Positions 31,708 to 41,422 of a stretch of DNA of 54,569 bases are shown in pieces. The stretch is from an uncultured bacterium (lineage in GTDB: Bacteria; Desulfobacterota; Desulfobaccia; Desulfobaccales; 0-14-0-80-60-11). Position 1 is the first letter of the stretch; each line of letters opens with the position of its first letter. The notes beneath the pieces were generated by a model. That model did no database searches, was not told the DNA's origin, and saw only the letters and a program-made list of their open reading frames with translations. Location of the stretch: assembly GCA_937943575.1 (NCBI GenBank), contig CALEAV010000037.1, positions 1 to 54,569 of the forward strand. Direction: 5' to 3'. Made by a program: the position numbers and the translations under genes.

Positions 31708-34362
31708 TCAGAAGGTGCCGCCCATGGTGAATTCCCAGTTGCTCTGCCGTTCCCAGGGTTTGGGGGAGATATTGTAGCCCCATTCGATCCGCAGCGGCCC
31801 CAGGGGGGAGTACCAGCGGATGCCCGCCCCCACGCTGGTGCGGAGAAAGGGCGGAGTGGAATAGGTCCCATAGACATTGCCGGCGTCGAAAAAGGTCACC
31901 CCGGTGATGCCGTATTTCTTCATCAGGGGCATGGGGAAGCGGTACTCCAGGTTGAACTGCAGGAACTTGTTGCCGCCCACCCGCTGGCCGGTGACGGGAT
32001 CCCGGGGGCTGATATCGGCGAAGGTGAAGCCCCGGACACTGTCGATGCCGCCCAGGTAGAATTTTTCATAGGCCGGCAGGGCGCCCCAGGGGAGGACGTT
32101 CATGTAGCCGCCCCGGAAGTGCACCACCCCCACATGTCCCCACCACAAGGGGAAATACCAGCCGGATTCCAGGATGTAGCGCATATAGGCGGTATCCCCT
32201 CCCAGCCCCGCCATTTCGATGGCGATGCTGTTGTCCGAGCCCCGGGTGGGGGTGAAGAGGGCGTCCCGGGAATCCCGCCGCAGCATGAAGGACATCGCAC
32301 TGGTGTTCCGGATCTCGGCGGCCTCCTTGAGGATGGGCGAGGCAAAGGGCGAGAGATTGGAGATCTTGACGTTTTCAAAGCGGTAGGAGCCGTAAATCCG
32401 GGTATATTTCCAGCGCAGGGGGTGAGAGAGCCTGAGAGAGCCGCCGATACTGCGCCGGGTGTACTCATCAAATTCCCGTTCCCAGTTGAAGACGTCGAAG
32501 CCCACCGCCAGGGGCCGGTCGAGAAAATAGGGCTCGGTGAAGCTGAGCCGGAGCCGGGTGGAGATGGAGCCGATGATGCCCTGGACCTTGAGCTGCTGAC
32601 CCCGGCCGAAGAGGTTGGCCTGGCTGACCTCGATCATGCCCACCAGGCGGTCCTGGGTGCTGTAGCCCATGCCCACCCCGAAGGTGCCGGTGGGCCGCTC
32701 CTTGACGGAGATCTTCAGGTTGATGCGGTCCGGGGCGCTTCCCGGCGAGGTGCTGAAATTGACGTCCTCGAAATATTCCAGCCGCCGCAGGTTGCGCACG
32801 CTCTCCTTGAGCTTGGTGGCGGAGAACTGCTCCTGCTCGTAGACCCTCAGCTCCCGGCGGATGACCTTGTCCCGGGTCTTGACGTTGCCCGTCACCTCAA
32901 TGCGCTCGAAGTAGACCTTTTCCCCTTTGCGGATGTCAAAGATGAGATCCACCCGGCGGGCCTCGTCGTCCTCCTTGATGAGGGGGGTGACGTCGGCGTT
33001 GGCATAGCCCTGGTCGGCGTAGAGGTCGCTGAGGGTGGTGATGTCATTCTGGATGATCTCCCGGCTATAGGTCTTGCTCTTGCGGATGGCCAGGCGTTTG
33101 AGGAGCTTGTCCTTGTCCTCCAGGAGATCCCCCTGAATGTCCACCTGCCCCATCTGGTATTGGGGGCCTTCCTGGATGGGGATGGTGATGTAGAGGTTGC
33201 CGCCCTTGATGTCGATTTTGGGCTCGCCCACCTTGGCCTTGATGTAGCCCTTGTTGTAGTAGGCCGCGGTGATCTTCTCCACATCCCGCTCCAGGACCTC
33301 CCGGTTCAGTTTGCCGGTCCCGGTGATGAAGGCAAACAGGCTCTTCTCCTTGGTCTCCATCACCTTTTTCAGGTCCTTGGACTTGATGGCGGTGTTGCCC
33401 TCAAACCTGATCTGTTTGACAAAGACCTTGCCCCCTTCGTTCACCAGGAAGGTGAGGTTCACCTCCGTGGGGGTAACCGGGTCCAGGCGGTAGTCCACCG
33501 TGGCCTCGGCAAAGCCTTCGTCGCTGTAGAGCTTGAGGATCTTGTTGACGCTCTGCCGGATGGCGGCCTCCGAGGCGATGCTGAAGGGCTTTAGGTCCAC
33601 CACCTCCAGGATCTTTTTCTGCTTCAGCTTGCGGTTGCCCTGCACCCGGATCTCCCGGATGGCGGGCTTTTCCTCCACGATCACCGTGAGCACCCGGCCG
33701 GCGGGGGTGTCGCTGACATCCAGCTTGACGGTGGTGAAGTAGCCCAGCTTGTAGATGGCCTTGAGGTCCTCCCGGAGGCGGGCCGGGGCGAGGATGTCGC
33801 CTTCCCGGGTCTGCATCACCCCCAGGACGGCGTCCTTCTCGATGCGGCGGTTGCCCTTCACCTCGATGCGGGCGATCTTCTCCCGGCCGACGATCTTCTG
33901 GGCGGTGTCCTGGGCCAGCTGGCGGCTGACCCCGGTGAGGGCCCTGAGCCCGGGCCCCTCGGCCTTCAGGGTGGCCGGGGGGGTGCGGCCGCTCACATCC
34001 ACGATGCGGGCCTCCACCGTCAGCAGGTCCCCCACCACCAGCAGCCGGCCGGAGACCACCACGTCGGCATTCAGCTTCTGCCCCGCCTCCCGGGCGGCGG
34101 GGTCGGGCAGGATATCCGCCGGCCGGGGCACCGCCTTGTCCACCTCCTCAGGCGGGAGGACGGTCAGGCCCTCGGCCTTGAGGCGCTCCTGGAACTCCTC
34201 CCGCACCTTGCGGCCCCAGAGTTCCTGGGGTTCCCTGGCCAACACCGGGAAAGGCAGCACCGCCACCTTCTTGATCACGATATCGTCCTGGGCCCACGCC
34301 GGGGCCGTGGCCGTGACGGCCAGCAGTATCGCCAGCAACAGTGGGAAGAGGGGTTGCGCCAC
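31708..34362 (-). CDS. bamA: Outer membrane protein assembly factor BamA with extra N-terminal domain
   Basis: Core of the BAM complex, inserting beta-barrel proteins into the outer membrane. GTG 34362 sits 4 bases after the lolD stop with GGGGAGG 8 bases upstream, giving 884 aa. A signal peptide ends near PAWA (residue 24). Residues 26-158 form a domain not found in E. coli BamA. It resembles TolB-N/FlgO-like folds: KKVAVLPFPVL, LNADVVVSGRLLVVGD and VEARIVDV. Five POTRA repeats start near 162 (ARIEVKGNRRI). The barrel fills roughly 560-884, with the lid-lock-like RGF motif in DSVRGF and a C-terminal Phe. Confidence 0.95.
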   Translation of the reverse strand: MAQPLFPLLLAILLAVTATAPAWAQDDIVIKKVAVLPFPVLAREPQELWGRKVREEFQERLKAEGLTVLPPEEVDKAVPRPADILPDPAAREAGQKLNADVVVSGRLLVVGDLLTVEARIVDVSGRTPPATLKAEGPGLRALTGVSRQLAQDTAQKIVGREKIARIEVKGNRRIEKDAVLGVMQTREGDILAPARLREDLKAIYKLGYFTTVKLDVSDTPAGRVLTVIVEEKPAIREIRVQGNRKLKQKKILEVVDLKPFSIASEAAIRQSVNKILKLYSDEGFAEATVDYRLDPVTPTEVNLTFLVNEGGKVFVKQIRFEGNTAIKSKDLKKVMETKEKSLFAFITGTGKLNREVLERDVEKITAAYYNKGYIKAKVGEPKIDIKGGNLYITIPIQEGPQYQMGQVDIQGDLLEDKDKLLKRLAIRKSKTYSREIIQNDITTLSDLYADQGYANADVTPLIKEDDEARRVDLIFDIRKGEKVYFERIEVTGNVKTRDKVIRRELRVYEQEQFSATKLKESVRNLRRLEYFEDVNFSTSPGSAPDRINLKISVKERPTGTFGVGMGYSTQDRLVGMIEVSQANLFGRGQQLKVQGIIGSISTRLRLSFTEPYFLDRPLAVGFDVFNWEREFDEYTRRSIGGSLRLSHPLRWKYTRIYGSYRFENVKISNLSPFASPILKEAAEIRNTSAMSFMLRRDSRDALFTPTRGSDNSIAIEMAGLGGDTAYMRYILESGWYFPLWWGHVGVVHFRGGYMNVLPWGALPAYEKFYLGGIDSVRGFTFADISPRDPVTGQRVGGNKFLQFNLEYRFPMPLMKKYGITGVTFFDAGNVYGTYSTPPFLRTSVGAGIRWYSPLGPLRIEWGYNISPKPWERQSNWEFTMGGTF

Positions 34363-34366
34363 TGAG

Positions 34367-35080
34367 TCAGCCTCCCCTGAGGATTTCGGCCTTGCCGTCT
34401 TTGAGGGTGATCTCCCGGTCCAGCTCCCGGGCCAGATCAAAGTTGTGGGTGACGATCACCGAGGTCAGGCCCCGGGTGCGATTGAGGTTCAGGAGGAGCT
34501 CCTGGACCTGATGGGCGTTTTTGGGATCCAGGTTGCCGGTGGGTTCGTCGGCCAGGAGCACCTCGGGCTTGAGCACCAGGGCCCGGGCCACCGCCACCCG
34601 CTGCTGCTCCCCCCCGGAGAGGGTGGACACCCGGTGGCGCAGGCGGTCCTTGAGACCCACCTGCACCAGGATCTCCTCGGCCAGCTCCTGGGCCTCCCGC
34701 CGGGGCAGCCGGGCGATGAGGGCCGGCATCATGGTGTTTTCCAGGGCATCGAATTCCGGCAGCAGATGATGGAACTGGAAGACGAAGCCCACCTTGCGGT
34801 TGCGGAAGGCGGCCAAGGCGGTGTCATCCAGCTGGAAGACCTCCTGTCCGTCCCAGAGGAGGCTCCCGGCGGTGGGCCGCTCCAGGGTGCCCAGAATGTG
34901 CAGGAGGGTGGATTTGCCCACCCCGGAGGCCCCCACCACGGCCAGGGTCTCCCCGGCATAGATGTCCAGATCCAGGCCGGTGAGGACCTCCACCACATTG
35001 CCGTTGGTGATGAAATGTTTCACCAGCCCCCGGACCTGGATCTTCACCGGCCGGGAGCCCTCCTGCCCTGACATGCTCAT
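34367..35080 (-). CDS. lolD: Lipoprotein-releasing ABC transporter ATPase LolD
   Basis: ATPase that powers extraction of lipoproteins from the inner membrane for transfer to LolA. Walker A GASGVGKS, a LolD-type Q-loop region ([15 protein letters not shown]), signature [15 protein letters not shown] and Walker [13 protein letters not shown] are present. 237 aa is normal; either of two ATGs, at 35080 and 35074, could be used. It lies 78 bases after lolC and is coupled to bamA. A single permease gene is present, suggesting a homodimeric LolF/LolC-type transporter. Confidence 0.93.
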   Translation of the reverse strand: MSMSGQEGSRPVKIQVRGLVKHFITNGNVVEVLTGLDLDIYAGETLAVVGASGVGKSTLLHILGTLERPTAGSLLWDGQEVFQLDDTALAAFRNRKVGFVFQFHHLLPEFDALENTMMPALIARLPRREAQELAEEILVQVGLKDRLRHRVSTLSGGEQQRVAVARALVLKPEVLLADEPTGNLDPKNAHQVQELLLNLNRTRGLTSVIVTHNFDLARELDREITLKDGKAEILRGG

Positions 35081-35158
35081 CGTGCCTTTCCCGGCAGGTA
35101 TCCCACCTTATCACGTTCCCCCGGGGCCGTCAAAATTTTTGGGGCCGGATGCCCAGGA

Positions 35159-36403
35159 TTACTCATAGCGGATGGCCTCCACCGGGTCCAGGCGGGAGGC
35201 CTGCCAGGAGGGGTAGAGGGTGGCCAGAAAACTGATGCCCACCGCCGCAGCCACAATCATGGCCACATCCCCGGCCTGCACCTGCACCGGCAGGGTGGAG
35301 AGGCCGTAGACGTAGCCCGGGAGCTTGATGAATTCATAGCGCTTGAGGAGGGCGCAGGCCCCCAGCCCCAGGACCAGCCCCGCCAGGGTGCCGACGGCGC
35401 CGATGATGAGGCCGTTGACGATGAAGATCTGCATGATGCTGCGCCTTGTGGCCCCCATGGACTTGAGAATGGCGATCTCCTTGGTCTTCTTCATCACCAT
35501 CATGAACAGGGTGCTGGCAATGCCGAAGGCCGCCACCAGGATGGTGAGGGTGAGGATGATGAACATGGCCACCTTCTCCAGCTTCAGGGCGGAAAACAGG
35601 GTGGCGTTCATGCGCATCCAGTCGCGGGTGTAGAAGGGGGGGCCCAGCTTGTCGGCGATCTGCTGGGCGATGCGGTCCGCCCTGTAGATGTCGGCCACCT
35701 GCACCTCCAGTCCGGTGACCTTGTCCCCCAGGCCCAAAAAGGCTTGCAGGCGGGGAATGCTGACATACACCAGGCTGGCGTCGAATTCATACATGCCGGT
35801 GTGGAAGACCGCCGCCACCTTGAAGGATTTCATCCGGGGCAGGCGGCCCATGGGGGTGAGGGTCCCCAGAGGCGAGATGATGTTGAGATAGTCCCCGGGG
35901 TGCAAATTGAGATTGCGGGACATCTCATTGCCGATGGCCACCGGTGGGGGGTCGTCGGGGCCGCCCTCCGCCAAGGCGGTGAAATCCCCCTCCACCACCT
36001 GGAGGCCCTTGGGGCCGCCGGCCTTGATGACGCCCGGGTCCACGGCCCGGAGCACCCCCCCGGCGATGTTCCCCGGGGCGGAGAACATCACCTGGGTGTA
36101 GATGAAGGGCTCGGCCTGGGTGACTCCCGGAAGTTTGCGGATCGCCGCCGCCACCTCCTGGTAATTCTCCACCGGCTGGCCGTGCTTCAGGACCAGGACG
36201 TGGGCGTTGACGCTGAGGATTTTCTTTTTCAGGTCCTGAGTGAAGCCGGTCATCACCCCGATGACGATGATGAGGGTCATGACCCCCACGGCCACCCCCA
36301 GGGTGGAGATGAGGGTGGAGAGGGAGATGAAGCCTTTCTGGCGCCGCACCCCCCTAAGCAACCGGAGGGCCACAAAATTTTCGAAGAAACCCACGGACCT
36401 CAC
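35159..36403 (-). CDS. Lipoprotein-releasing ABC transporter permease (LolC/LolE family)
   Basis: 414 aa inner-membrane protein with one N-terminal span (about 28-52), a periplasmic domain of about 210 residues and three C-terminal spans starting near 270. The family segments FVALRLLRGVRRQKGFIS and GVMTGFTQDLKKKILSVNAHV are clear, as is the coupling motif MKKTKEIAILKSMGAT. The GTG start at 36403 overlaps the lysS stop; a second GTG at 36394 is possible. No second permease is present, so it probably pairs with itself. Confidence 0.92.
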   Translation of the reverse strand: MRSVGFFENFVALRLLRGVRRQKGFISLSTLISTLGVAVGVMTLIIVIGVMTGFTQDLKKKILSVNAHVLVLKHGQPVENYQEVAAAIRKLPGVTQAEPFIYTQVMFSAPGNIAGGVLRAVDPGVIKAGGPKGLQVVEGDFTALAEGGPDDPPPVAIGNEMSRNLNLHPGDYLNIISPLGTLTPMGRLPRMKSFKVAAVFHTGMYEFDASLVYVSIPRLQAFLGLGDKVTGLEVQVADIYRADRIAQQIADKLGPPFYTRDWMRMNATLFSALKLEKVAMFIILTLTILVAAFGIASTLFMMVMKKTKEIAILKSMGATRRSIMQIFIVNGLIIGAVGTLAGLVLGLGACALLKRYEFIKLPGYVYGLSTLPVQVQAGDVAMIVAAAVGISFLATLYPSWQASRLDPVEAIRYE

Positions 36404-37884
36404 CTCTCGGGGCGCAGTTGCGGAAAGAGGATGACATCCCGGATGGAGGGGGAGTCGGTGAGGAGCATCACCAGCCGGTCGATGCCGATGCCTTCGCCCG
36501 CCGCCGGGGGCATGCCGTATTCCAGGGCGGTGAGGAAGTCCTCGTCCACCGCGTGGGGGCTCTCCTCGTCCCCGGCCAGGTGGGCGGCGAGCTGGGCCTC
36601 GAAGCGCTGCCGCTGGTCCAGGGGGTCGTTCAGCTCGGAGAAGGCATTGGCCATTTCCCGGCCGGCGATGAAGAGCTCGAAGCGGTCCACCACCTCGGGG
36701 TCGTCGTCGTTGCGCCGGGCCAGAGGCGAGGTCTCCGCGGGGTAGCCCACCACAAAGGTGGGCTGGATGAGCCTGGCCTCCACATGCAGGTCGAAGAGCT
36801 TGGTGAGGGCCCGGCCATACCCCTCCCCGGGGCGCAGCACCACCCCCTCGGCTTGGGCCCGGGCGATCAAGGCCTCCTTATCCCGCACCACCTCCGCGGG
36901 GATGCCCCCCACCTCGGTGAGGGCCTGCCTCAGGTCCAGGCGCCGCCAAGGCGGGGTCAGGTCCACGGCCTGGCCCTGGTAAACCAGGCGGCAGGTCCCC
37001 AGGAGCTCCCGGGCCACCCAGGTGAACATCTCTTGGGTGAGCTCCATCAGGTCCTCATAGGTGGCGTAGGCCTGATAGAACTCCAGCATGGTGAACTCGG
37101 GGTTGTGCAAGGTGGAGAGGCCTTCGTTGCGGAAGTTGCGGTTGATCTCATAGACCCGGTCGAAGCCGCCCACCAGCAGGCGCTTGAGGTAGAGCTCCGG
37201 GGCGATGCGTAGATACAGCTTGGTGTCCAGGGCGTGGTGGTAGGTCTCGAAGGGCCGGGCGGTGGCCCCCCCGGGGATGGGCTGCATCATGGGGGTCTCC
37301 ACCTCCAGAAAGCCCCGATCGTCCAGGAACTGGCGGAGGAGGCGGATGATACGGGCCCGCTGGATGAAGACCTGCCACACCGAGGGGTTGACGATGAGGT
37401 CCAGGTAGCGCTGGCGGTAGCGCCGCTCCACGTCGGTGAGGCCGTGATACTTCTCCGGCAGGGGCAGGATGGCCTTGGTGAGGAGGACAAAGTCCTGCAC
37501 CGCCAGGGTGAGCTCCCCGGTCTTGGTGCGGAAGAGCGTCCCCACGAAGCCCACGATGTCCCCCAGATCCAGGCGGCGGAAGAGGCGGAAGCGCTCCTCT
37601 CCCACCACCGGCTTCTGGATGAAGGCCTGCAGGCGGGCGGAGCCGTCCTGGAAGTGGCAGAAGGCGGCCTTGCCGAACTCCCGCATGAGCATGAGGCGCC
37701 CGGCCAGCCGGAAGGTGTGGGGCAGGGCCTCCAGCTCCTCGCCGCTCAGGCCGCCGAACTCGCTTAAGACCTGGGCCAGGGTGTGAGTGGGTTTGAAGCG
37801 GTTGTTATAGGGCTCGAGGCCCATCTCCCGGAACTGTCTGAGCTTTTCCAGGCGCTGGGCGACAAGGCGATCCACCGGCTGCAT
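36400..37884 (-). CDS. lysS: Lysyl-tRNA synthetase, class II
   Basis: 494 aa, normal length. An OB-fold anticodon-binding domain (about 55-150) is followed by the class II catalytic core: motif 1 in [13 protein letters not shown], motif 2 around [20 protein letters not shown] and motif 3 [12 protein letters not shown] near the C-terminus. It heads the lysS-lolC-lolD-bamA-ompH-lpxD-fabZ-lpxA-lpxI unit. In the 249-base upstream gap a weak minus-strand CTACAA-N17-TTTATT near 38051-38079 could be its promoter. Confidence 0.96.
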   Translation of the reverse strand: MQPVDRLVAQRLEKLRQFREMGLEPYNNRFKPTHTLAQVLSEFGGLSGEELEALPHTFRLAGRLMLMREFGKAAFCHFQDGSARLQAFIQKPVVGEERFRLFRRLDLGDIVGFVGTLFRTKTGELTLAVQDFVLLTKAILPLPEKYHGLTDVERRYRQRYLDLIVNPSVWQVFIQRARIIRLLRQFLDDRGFLEVETPMMQPIPGGATARPFETYHHALDTKLYLRIAPELYLKRLLVGGFDRVYEINRNFRNEGLSTLHNPEFTMLEFYQAYATYEDLMELTQEMFTWVARELLGTCRLVYQGQAVDLTPPWRRLDLRQALTEVGGIPAEVVRDKEALIARAQAEGVVLRPGEGYGRALTKLFDLHVEARLIQPTFVVGYPAETSPLARRNDDDPEVVDRFELFIAGREMANAFSELNDPLDQRQRFEAQLAAHLAGDEESPHAVDEDFLTALEYGMPPAAGEGIGIDRLVMLLTDSPSIRDVILFPQLRPER

Positions 37885-38133
37885 GGTTTACCCGAGGCGC
37901 AAAATCATGAGGGTCGTGCACATGTTTCCGGGAGAAGGGCCTGGGGTCGGCCCCTCCTCCTCCCCCGATTCCCCCCGGGGTCAGGGGGGAATCTCCCGGG
38001 CGGGGCGGGGCTGCAGCCCTCAGGCTTGCGCTGGCCCCGGCGGGAATAAAAGTCTCAAACTGTATGTTTGTAGATTTTTCCTGGCATGACGTCAAGGGCA
38101 GAAAGGCGAAAGAATGCTGCCGGCCCTCGGCGG

Positions 38134-39603
38134 TCAGGGCCAGAGGCGCTCCCGGCAGCCCTGAACGGCCCGGGACAGGGCTTGCAGACGGGCCGGGGAG
38201 AGGCGGTGGAAAGTGCGCACCAGGGGGGCCAGCCGGGGGTGGCGGGCGAGATAGTCCCGGTGGGCGGCGACAAACTCCCACAAAAGGCCGTCCCAGATAG
38301 CGCACCAGGGGCCGGGGGGGAAGTCGCTCATGCGCAGCAGATAATGGCTGCCGGAGAAATACGGCTTGGTCATCATGCGGCCGCCGTCGGCGAACTGGCT
38401 CATGCCGAAGATATTGGGCACCATAACCCAGTCATAGGCATCGATGAAGAGCTCCATGAACCAGCGGTAGACCTCGGCGGGGGCCACCCGGGCCAGGAGG
38501 AGGAAATTCCCCAGCACCATGAGGCGCTCGATGTGGTGACACCAGGCCAGGGACAGGACTCGGCGGAGGACTGTATCCAGAGGCGCGAGACCGGTGTCGG
38601 CGGTGTAGAAGGCCGCCGGCAGGGGGCGGTCGTGGCCGAAGAAGTTGGCCCGGCGCTGCTCCTCCCCGATGAGGAGGTAGGCCGCCCGCACATATTCCCG
38701 CCAGCCCAGCACCTGGCGCACAAACCCCTCCAGGGAGTTGAGGGGCACCGGGTGCTCCCGGGCGAAGGCCAGGGCCTCCTCCAGGACCTGCCCCGGGGTG
38801 AGCAGGCCCACGTTCAGCAGGGGCGAGAGGAGGGAGTGGAAGAGCACCGGCTCCTTATGGGAGATGGCGTCCTGATAGTCGCCGAACAAGGCCAGGCGCT
38901 GCCTGAGGAAGTCCATGAGCCAGGCCCGGGCCTCCTCATGGGTCAGGGGCAGGCGGGGAGCTCCGGCCCCGCCGGGGTGATCCGGGAAGCGCCTCTCCAC
39001 CCATTTCCAGGCTGCGTCCCACTCCGGGTGCGGGGGGAGCTCCGGCAGGGGCGGCACGGCCAAGCCCTGGGGGAGACGGCGGCGGTTGAGGGTGTCATAA
39101 GTCCAGCGGCCGCCCACAGGCTTGCCCCCCTCCAGGAGAATGCCTCGGCGCCGGCGCTGCTCCACATAGAAGGCGGTCTGGGAGAGGCGCCGGCTGCGGG
39201 CGCCGTAGTCCTCCACCTCGGCCACGCTCAAAAGGAAGCCGGGGGAGTCCAGGAAGGTGAGGCGCAGGCCATGGTGGGCGGCCAGGTGCCGCAGGCGGGC
39301 GGTGAGCTCTGTGTCAGCCGGATCCAGGGTCACCACAGCGGTGGCGCCCACCCTGGCCAGCTCCCGTCCCAGCCATTTCGGGTCAGGGGTGCCGGGGCAC
39401 TCCAGGTAATGCACCTGATAGCCCCGCTCCTCCAGGCGCCGGCGATAGACCTGCAGGGCGGCCCGCCGGAAGGCCAGGGTACGCCGATGGTAACGGAATT
39501 CCAGAAAGAAGCGGGGCTCCTCCGCCAGCACCACCGGCCGCCGCCGGGCCAGGGCCGGGTGGGGGTCAAAGAGCTGGTGGGGGAAGATCAGGGTGACGTC
39601 CAT
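38134..39603 (-). CDS. Cryptochrome/photolyase-family protein (deoxyribodipyrimidine photolyase-related)
   Basis: 489 aa. The N-terminal segment (LIFPHQLFDPHP, EEPRFFLEFRYHRRTLAFRRAA) and the C-terminal FAD-binding region (GNFLLLARVAPAEVYRWFMELFIDAYDWVMVPNIFGMSQFADGG) place it in the FeS-BCP/PhrB-like photolyase lineage, which repairs (6-4) photoproducts or acts as photoreceptors. The four cluster-binding cysteines expected in PhrB are not in place: the region after RMSDF is shortened to PPGPWC and only C355 and C434 lie in the FAD domain. It is the first gene of a three-gene minus-strand stretch. Function in a mainly anaerobic host is uncertain. Confidence 0.83.
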   Translation of the reverse strand: MDVTLIFPHQLFDPHPALARRRPVVLAEEPRFFLEFRYHRRTLAFRRAALQVYRRRLEERGYQVHYLECPGTPDPKWLGRELARVGATAVVTLDPADTELTARLRHLAAHHGLRLTFLDSPGFLLSVAEVEDYGARSRRLSQTAFYVEQRRRRGILLEGGKPVGGRWTYDTLNRRRLPQGLAVPPLPELPPHPEWDAAWKWVERRFPDHPGGAGAPRLPLTHEEARAWLMDFLRQRLALFGDYQDAISHKEPVLFHSLLSPLLNVGLLTPGQVLEEALAFAREHPVPLNSLEGFVRQVLGWREYVRAAYLLIGEEQRRANFFGHDRPLPAAFYTADTGLAPLDTVLRRVLSLAWCHHIERLMVLGNFLLLARVAPAEVYRWFMELFIDAYDWVMVPNIFGMSQFADGGRMMTKPYFSGSHYLLRMSDFPPGPWCAIWDGLLWEFVAAHRDYLARHPRLAPLVRTFHRLSPARLQALSRAVQGCRERLWP

Positions 39604-39674
39604 GTCCCGGGAGTCGGCTGGGGGAAGCGGAGAATCGGGCCGGCATGAGGGGGTCGGGAAAGCCCACCTTGTCT

Positions 39675-40559
39675 TTACTCTTCGGCAACCGGCCGGGAGC
39701 CGGGCGCCTCTGCCGGCTGATCCAGGTAAATCACCACCGGCTGGCCCACCGCGGCCTTGAGCAGCCGGGCGGCATTGCCCCGGTTGACGGCGATTTCCAG
39801 ATACCCGTGGCTGCCCAGAAGGGCCAGGGGCTCTCCGGGGCCCACCTCGGCGTAGGTGGGGCTGAGGCGGCGCAACACCACCCCGGCCACCTGCAGCCGG
39901 AAAGCGGGACTATTCCCCAACCAGGAGAGGAGGGCCGCTCCGGGCAGGTTGGTGATGAGGTTGCCGAAGCGATCGATGTAAATCACCTGGCCCTGGGCCA
40001 CCCCGGGGGAGAAGCCAGGCTCCGGCAGGGGCAGGGGCACCGGGTTCAGAAGAAGAGGACCCAGCTGGCCCAATTCCACCCCCAAGGAGAGGTGGGCCGC
40101 CACCGGTGCAAAGACGTCCCGGCCGTGGAAGGTGGTGGAGATGTGGGGGCGAAAGAAGGCCGGGCTTTCCAGGGAGACGATGGTGCACTCCGGGAGGGAG
40201 CTGTCCCAGGTGGCGGCAGCCGGGTTGGTGCCGGCGAAAACGAAATGGAACAACCCGTTGTCGGGCCCCACCCAGAACTGCCCCCGGCAGCGGGCCGCCA
40301 GCCCCCGGCGGTGGGTGCCCACCCCGGGATCCACCACCGCCAGGTGGATGGTGCCGGGGGGAAAGTAGGGGGCGGCCTCCGCCAGCACGAAGGCGCCGGC
40401 GACGATGTCCTGGGGGGGCACCTCGTGGCTCAGGTCCACCAGGGTGACCTCGGGATTGAGCCCCAGGATAACCCCCTTGAGGCTGGCCACATAGTGATCC
40501 CGGGTGCCGAAGTCGGTGAGGAGGGTGATGATGGGTCTTTGCCTGCGGGGCTCGGACAT
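39675..40559 (-). CDS. S-adenosyl-L-methionine hydroxide adenosyltransferase family protein
   Basis: 294 aa of the SAM hydrolase/halogenase family (formerly DUF62), which splits SAM to adenosine and methionine using water. The signatures are LLTDFGTRDHYV (metal- and ribose-binding Asp), HEVPPQDIVAGAF, VVDPGVGT, GPDNGLF and FHGRDVFAPVAAHL. The C-terminal beta barrel has YIDRFGNLITNL. ATG 40559 was chosen because it gives the typical short leader. Archaeal and bacterial homologues are widespread, with unclear physiological role. Confidence 0.9.
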   Translation of the reverse strand: MSEPRRQRPIITLLTDFGTRDHYVASLKGVILGLNPEVTLVDLSHEVPPQDIVAGAFVLAEAAPYFPPGTIHLAVVDPGVGTHRRGLAARCRGQFWVGPDNGLFHFVFAGTNPAAATWDSSLPECTIVSLESPAFFRPHISTTFHGRDVFAPVAAHLSLGVELGQLGPLLLNPVPLPLPEPGFSPGVAQGQVIYIDRFGNLITNLPGAALLSWLGNSPAFRLQVAGVVLRRLSPTYAEVGPGEPLALLGSHGYLEIAVNRGNAARLLKAAVGQPVVIYLDQPAEAPGSRPVAEE

Positions 40560-40720
40560 GCGGCAGCTCCCTGGTGTTCCTCTGGGCGGAGGGGACAGTG
40601 GACGCCTCCCCTGTCCCACGCCATCCCCCCACCTCTCCCAGGGGGTGGGGGAGGGCCGGTCTCACATTAGCACAAAGCCGGCCACCTCACAAGGATCGGA
40701 ACACCGGCCGCGCCGCCTGG

Positions 40721-41107
40721 TCAGCCGGGTGGCCCCGGGGTCCGGGTCCCGAGGAGCTCCGCCACCTCCTGGCGCACCCGCTCCACCGGCAGGGCTCCGG
40801 CAAACCGTCCCCGGCCGTTGATGTAGACCAGAGGCGGGGGGTAGGCGAGGGAGAGGAGCAGCCTGGCCTGGGGCAGATGCCGGGCGTTGGGGTCCTTAAG
40901 GACGTTGATGTATTCCACCCGCACCCGGCCGGGGAAGTCCTTCTCCAGGGTCAGGGCCAGGGCCCGGGTTTCATACTCCAGGCTGAGGCCGCTGGTATGG
41001 CGGTGGGAATGCCCGGGGCCATGGTGGTGGTCGCAGCCGCAGCCGCAGCCCCCGGAAGCCGGGGTGGGGGCGTCATAGACGATGATTTCCACCTCCGGGG
41101 CGTGCAT
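40721..41107 (-). CDS. Cys/His-rich thioredoxin-fold protein
   Basis: 128 aa. After a first strand (EVEIIVYDAP) a loop carries alternating cysteines C21, C23, C25 followed by a His stretch (DHHHGPGHSHRH, 26-37), a likely metal-binding site. The remainder has a thioredoxin-like arrangement: EYINVLKDPNARHL, then PPPLVYINGRGRFAG with a cis-Pro-type turn, then a helix. GGAGG lies 5 bases before ATG 41107; a start at 41119 is less well supported. It resembles small YuzD- or glutaredoxin-like proteins, but the Cys/His loop replaces a CxxC site. Function unknown; a metallochaperone is one possibility. Confidence 0.68.
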   Translation of the reverse strand: MHAPEVEIIVYDAPTPASGGCGCGCDHHHGPGHSHRHTSGLSLEYETRALALTLEKDFPGRVRVEYINVLKDPNARHLPQARLLLSLAYPPPLVYINGRGRFAGALPVERVRQEVAELLGTRTPGPPG

Positions 41108-41422
41108 ATGATCCTCCATCAGCAGCACCCGGCAATCAGCCGGGCAGGGAGCTGAAAACGATGACCAGGTCATGGCCCCCCCAAAGCGGGGGGAGCGGGG
41201 GGCCGGAGTCGCTGCAGGCTGCCTGACCCCTCCCTCATGATGGCATTGTCGCGCCGGGCATTCTTGCCCCCAAAAGAAATTTTCCCCCGGCAAGCGGTTC
41301 AATCCTCTATAATAACGACATTCCCCCTTAAGGAGGTGGCTGCGGACGGAGCCCGGTGAGAGGAGATCCGGAGAGAGACGGAGTCAAGGAGCTGTGCACC
41401 CCGGGAGAAAAGGAGGTCGCCC
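41108..41422. other. Divergent intergenic region before the second C1 peptidase
   Basis: No gene is supported. The minus-strand frame continues to 41302 without recognisable content or ribosome site. The plus strand holds a perfect -10 at 41308 and the AAAAGGAGG ribosome site of the peptidase. Confidence 0.45.
41308..41313 (+). promoter_or_regulatory. Perfect -10 element (TATAAT) upstream of the cytoplasmic C1 peptidase
   Basis: TATAAT at 41308-41313 lies in a local AT-rich patch about 110 bases before the ATG. No good -35 hexamer is found at the right distance, so an activator may be required. Confidence 0.4.
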
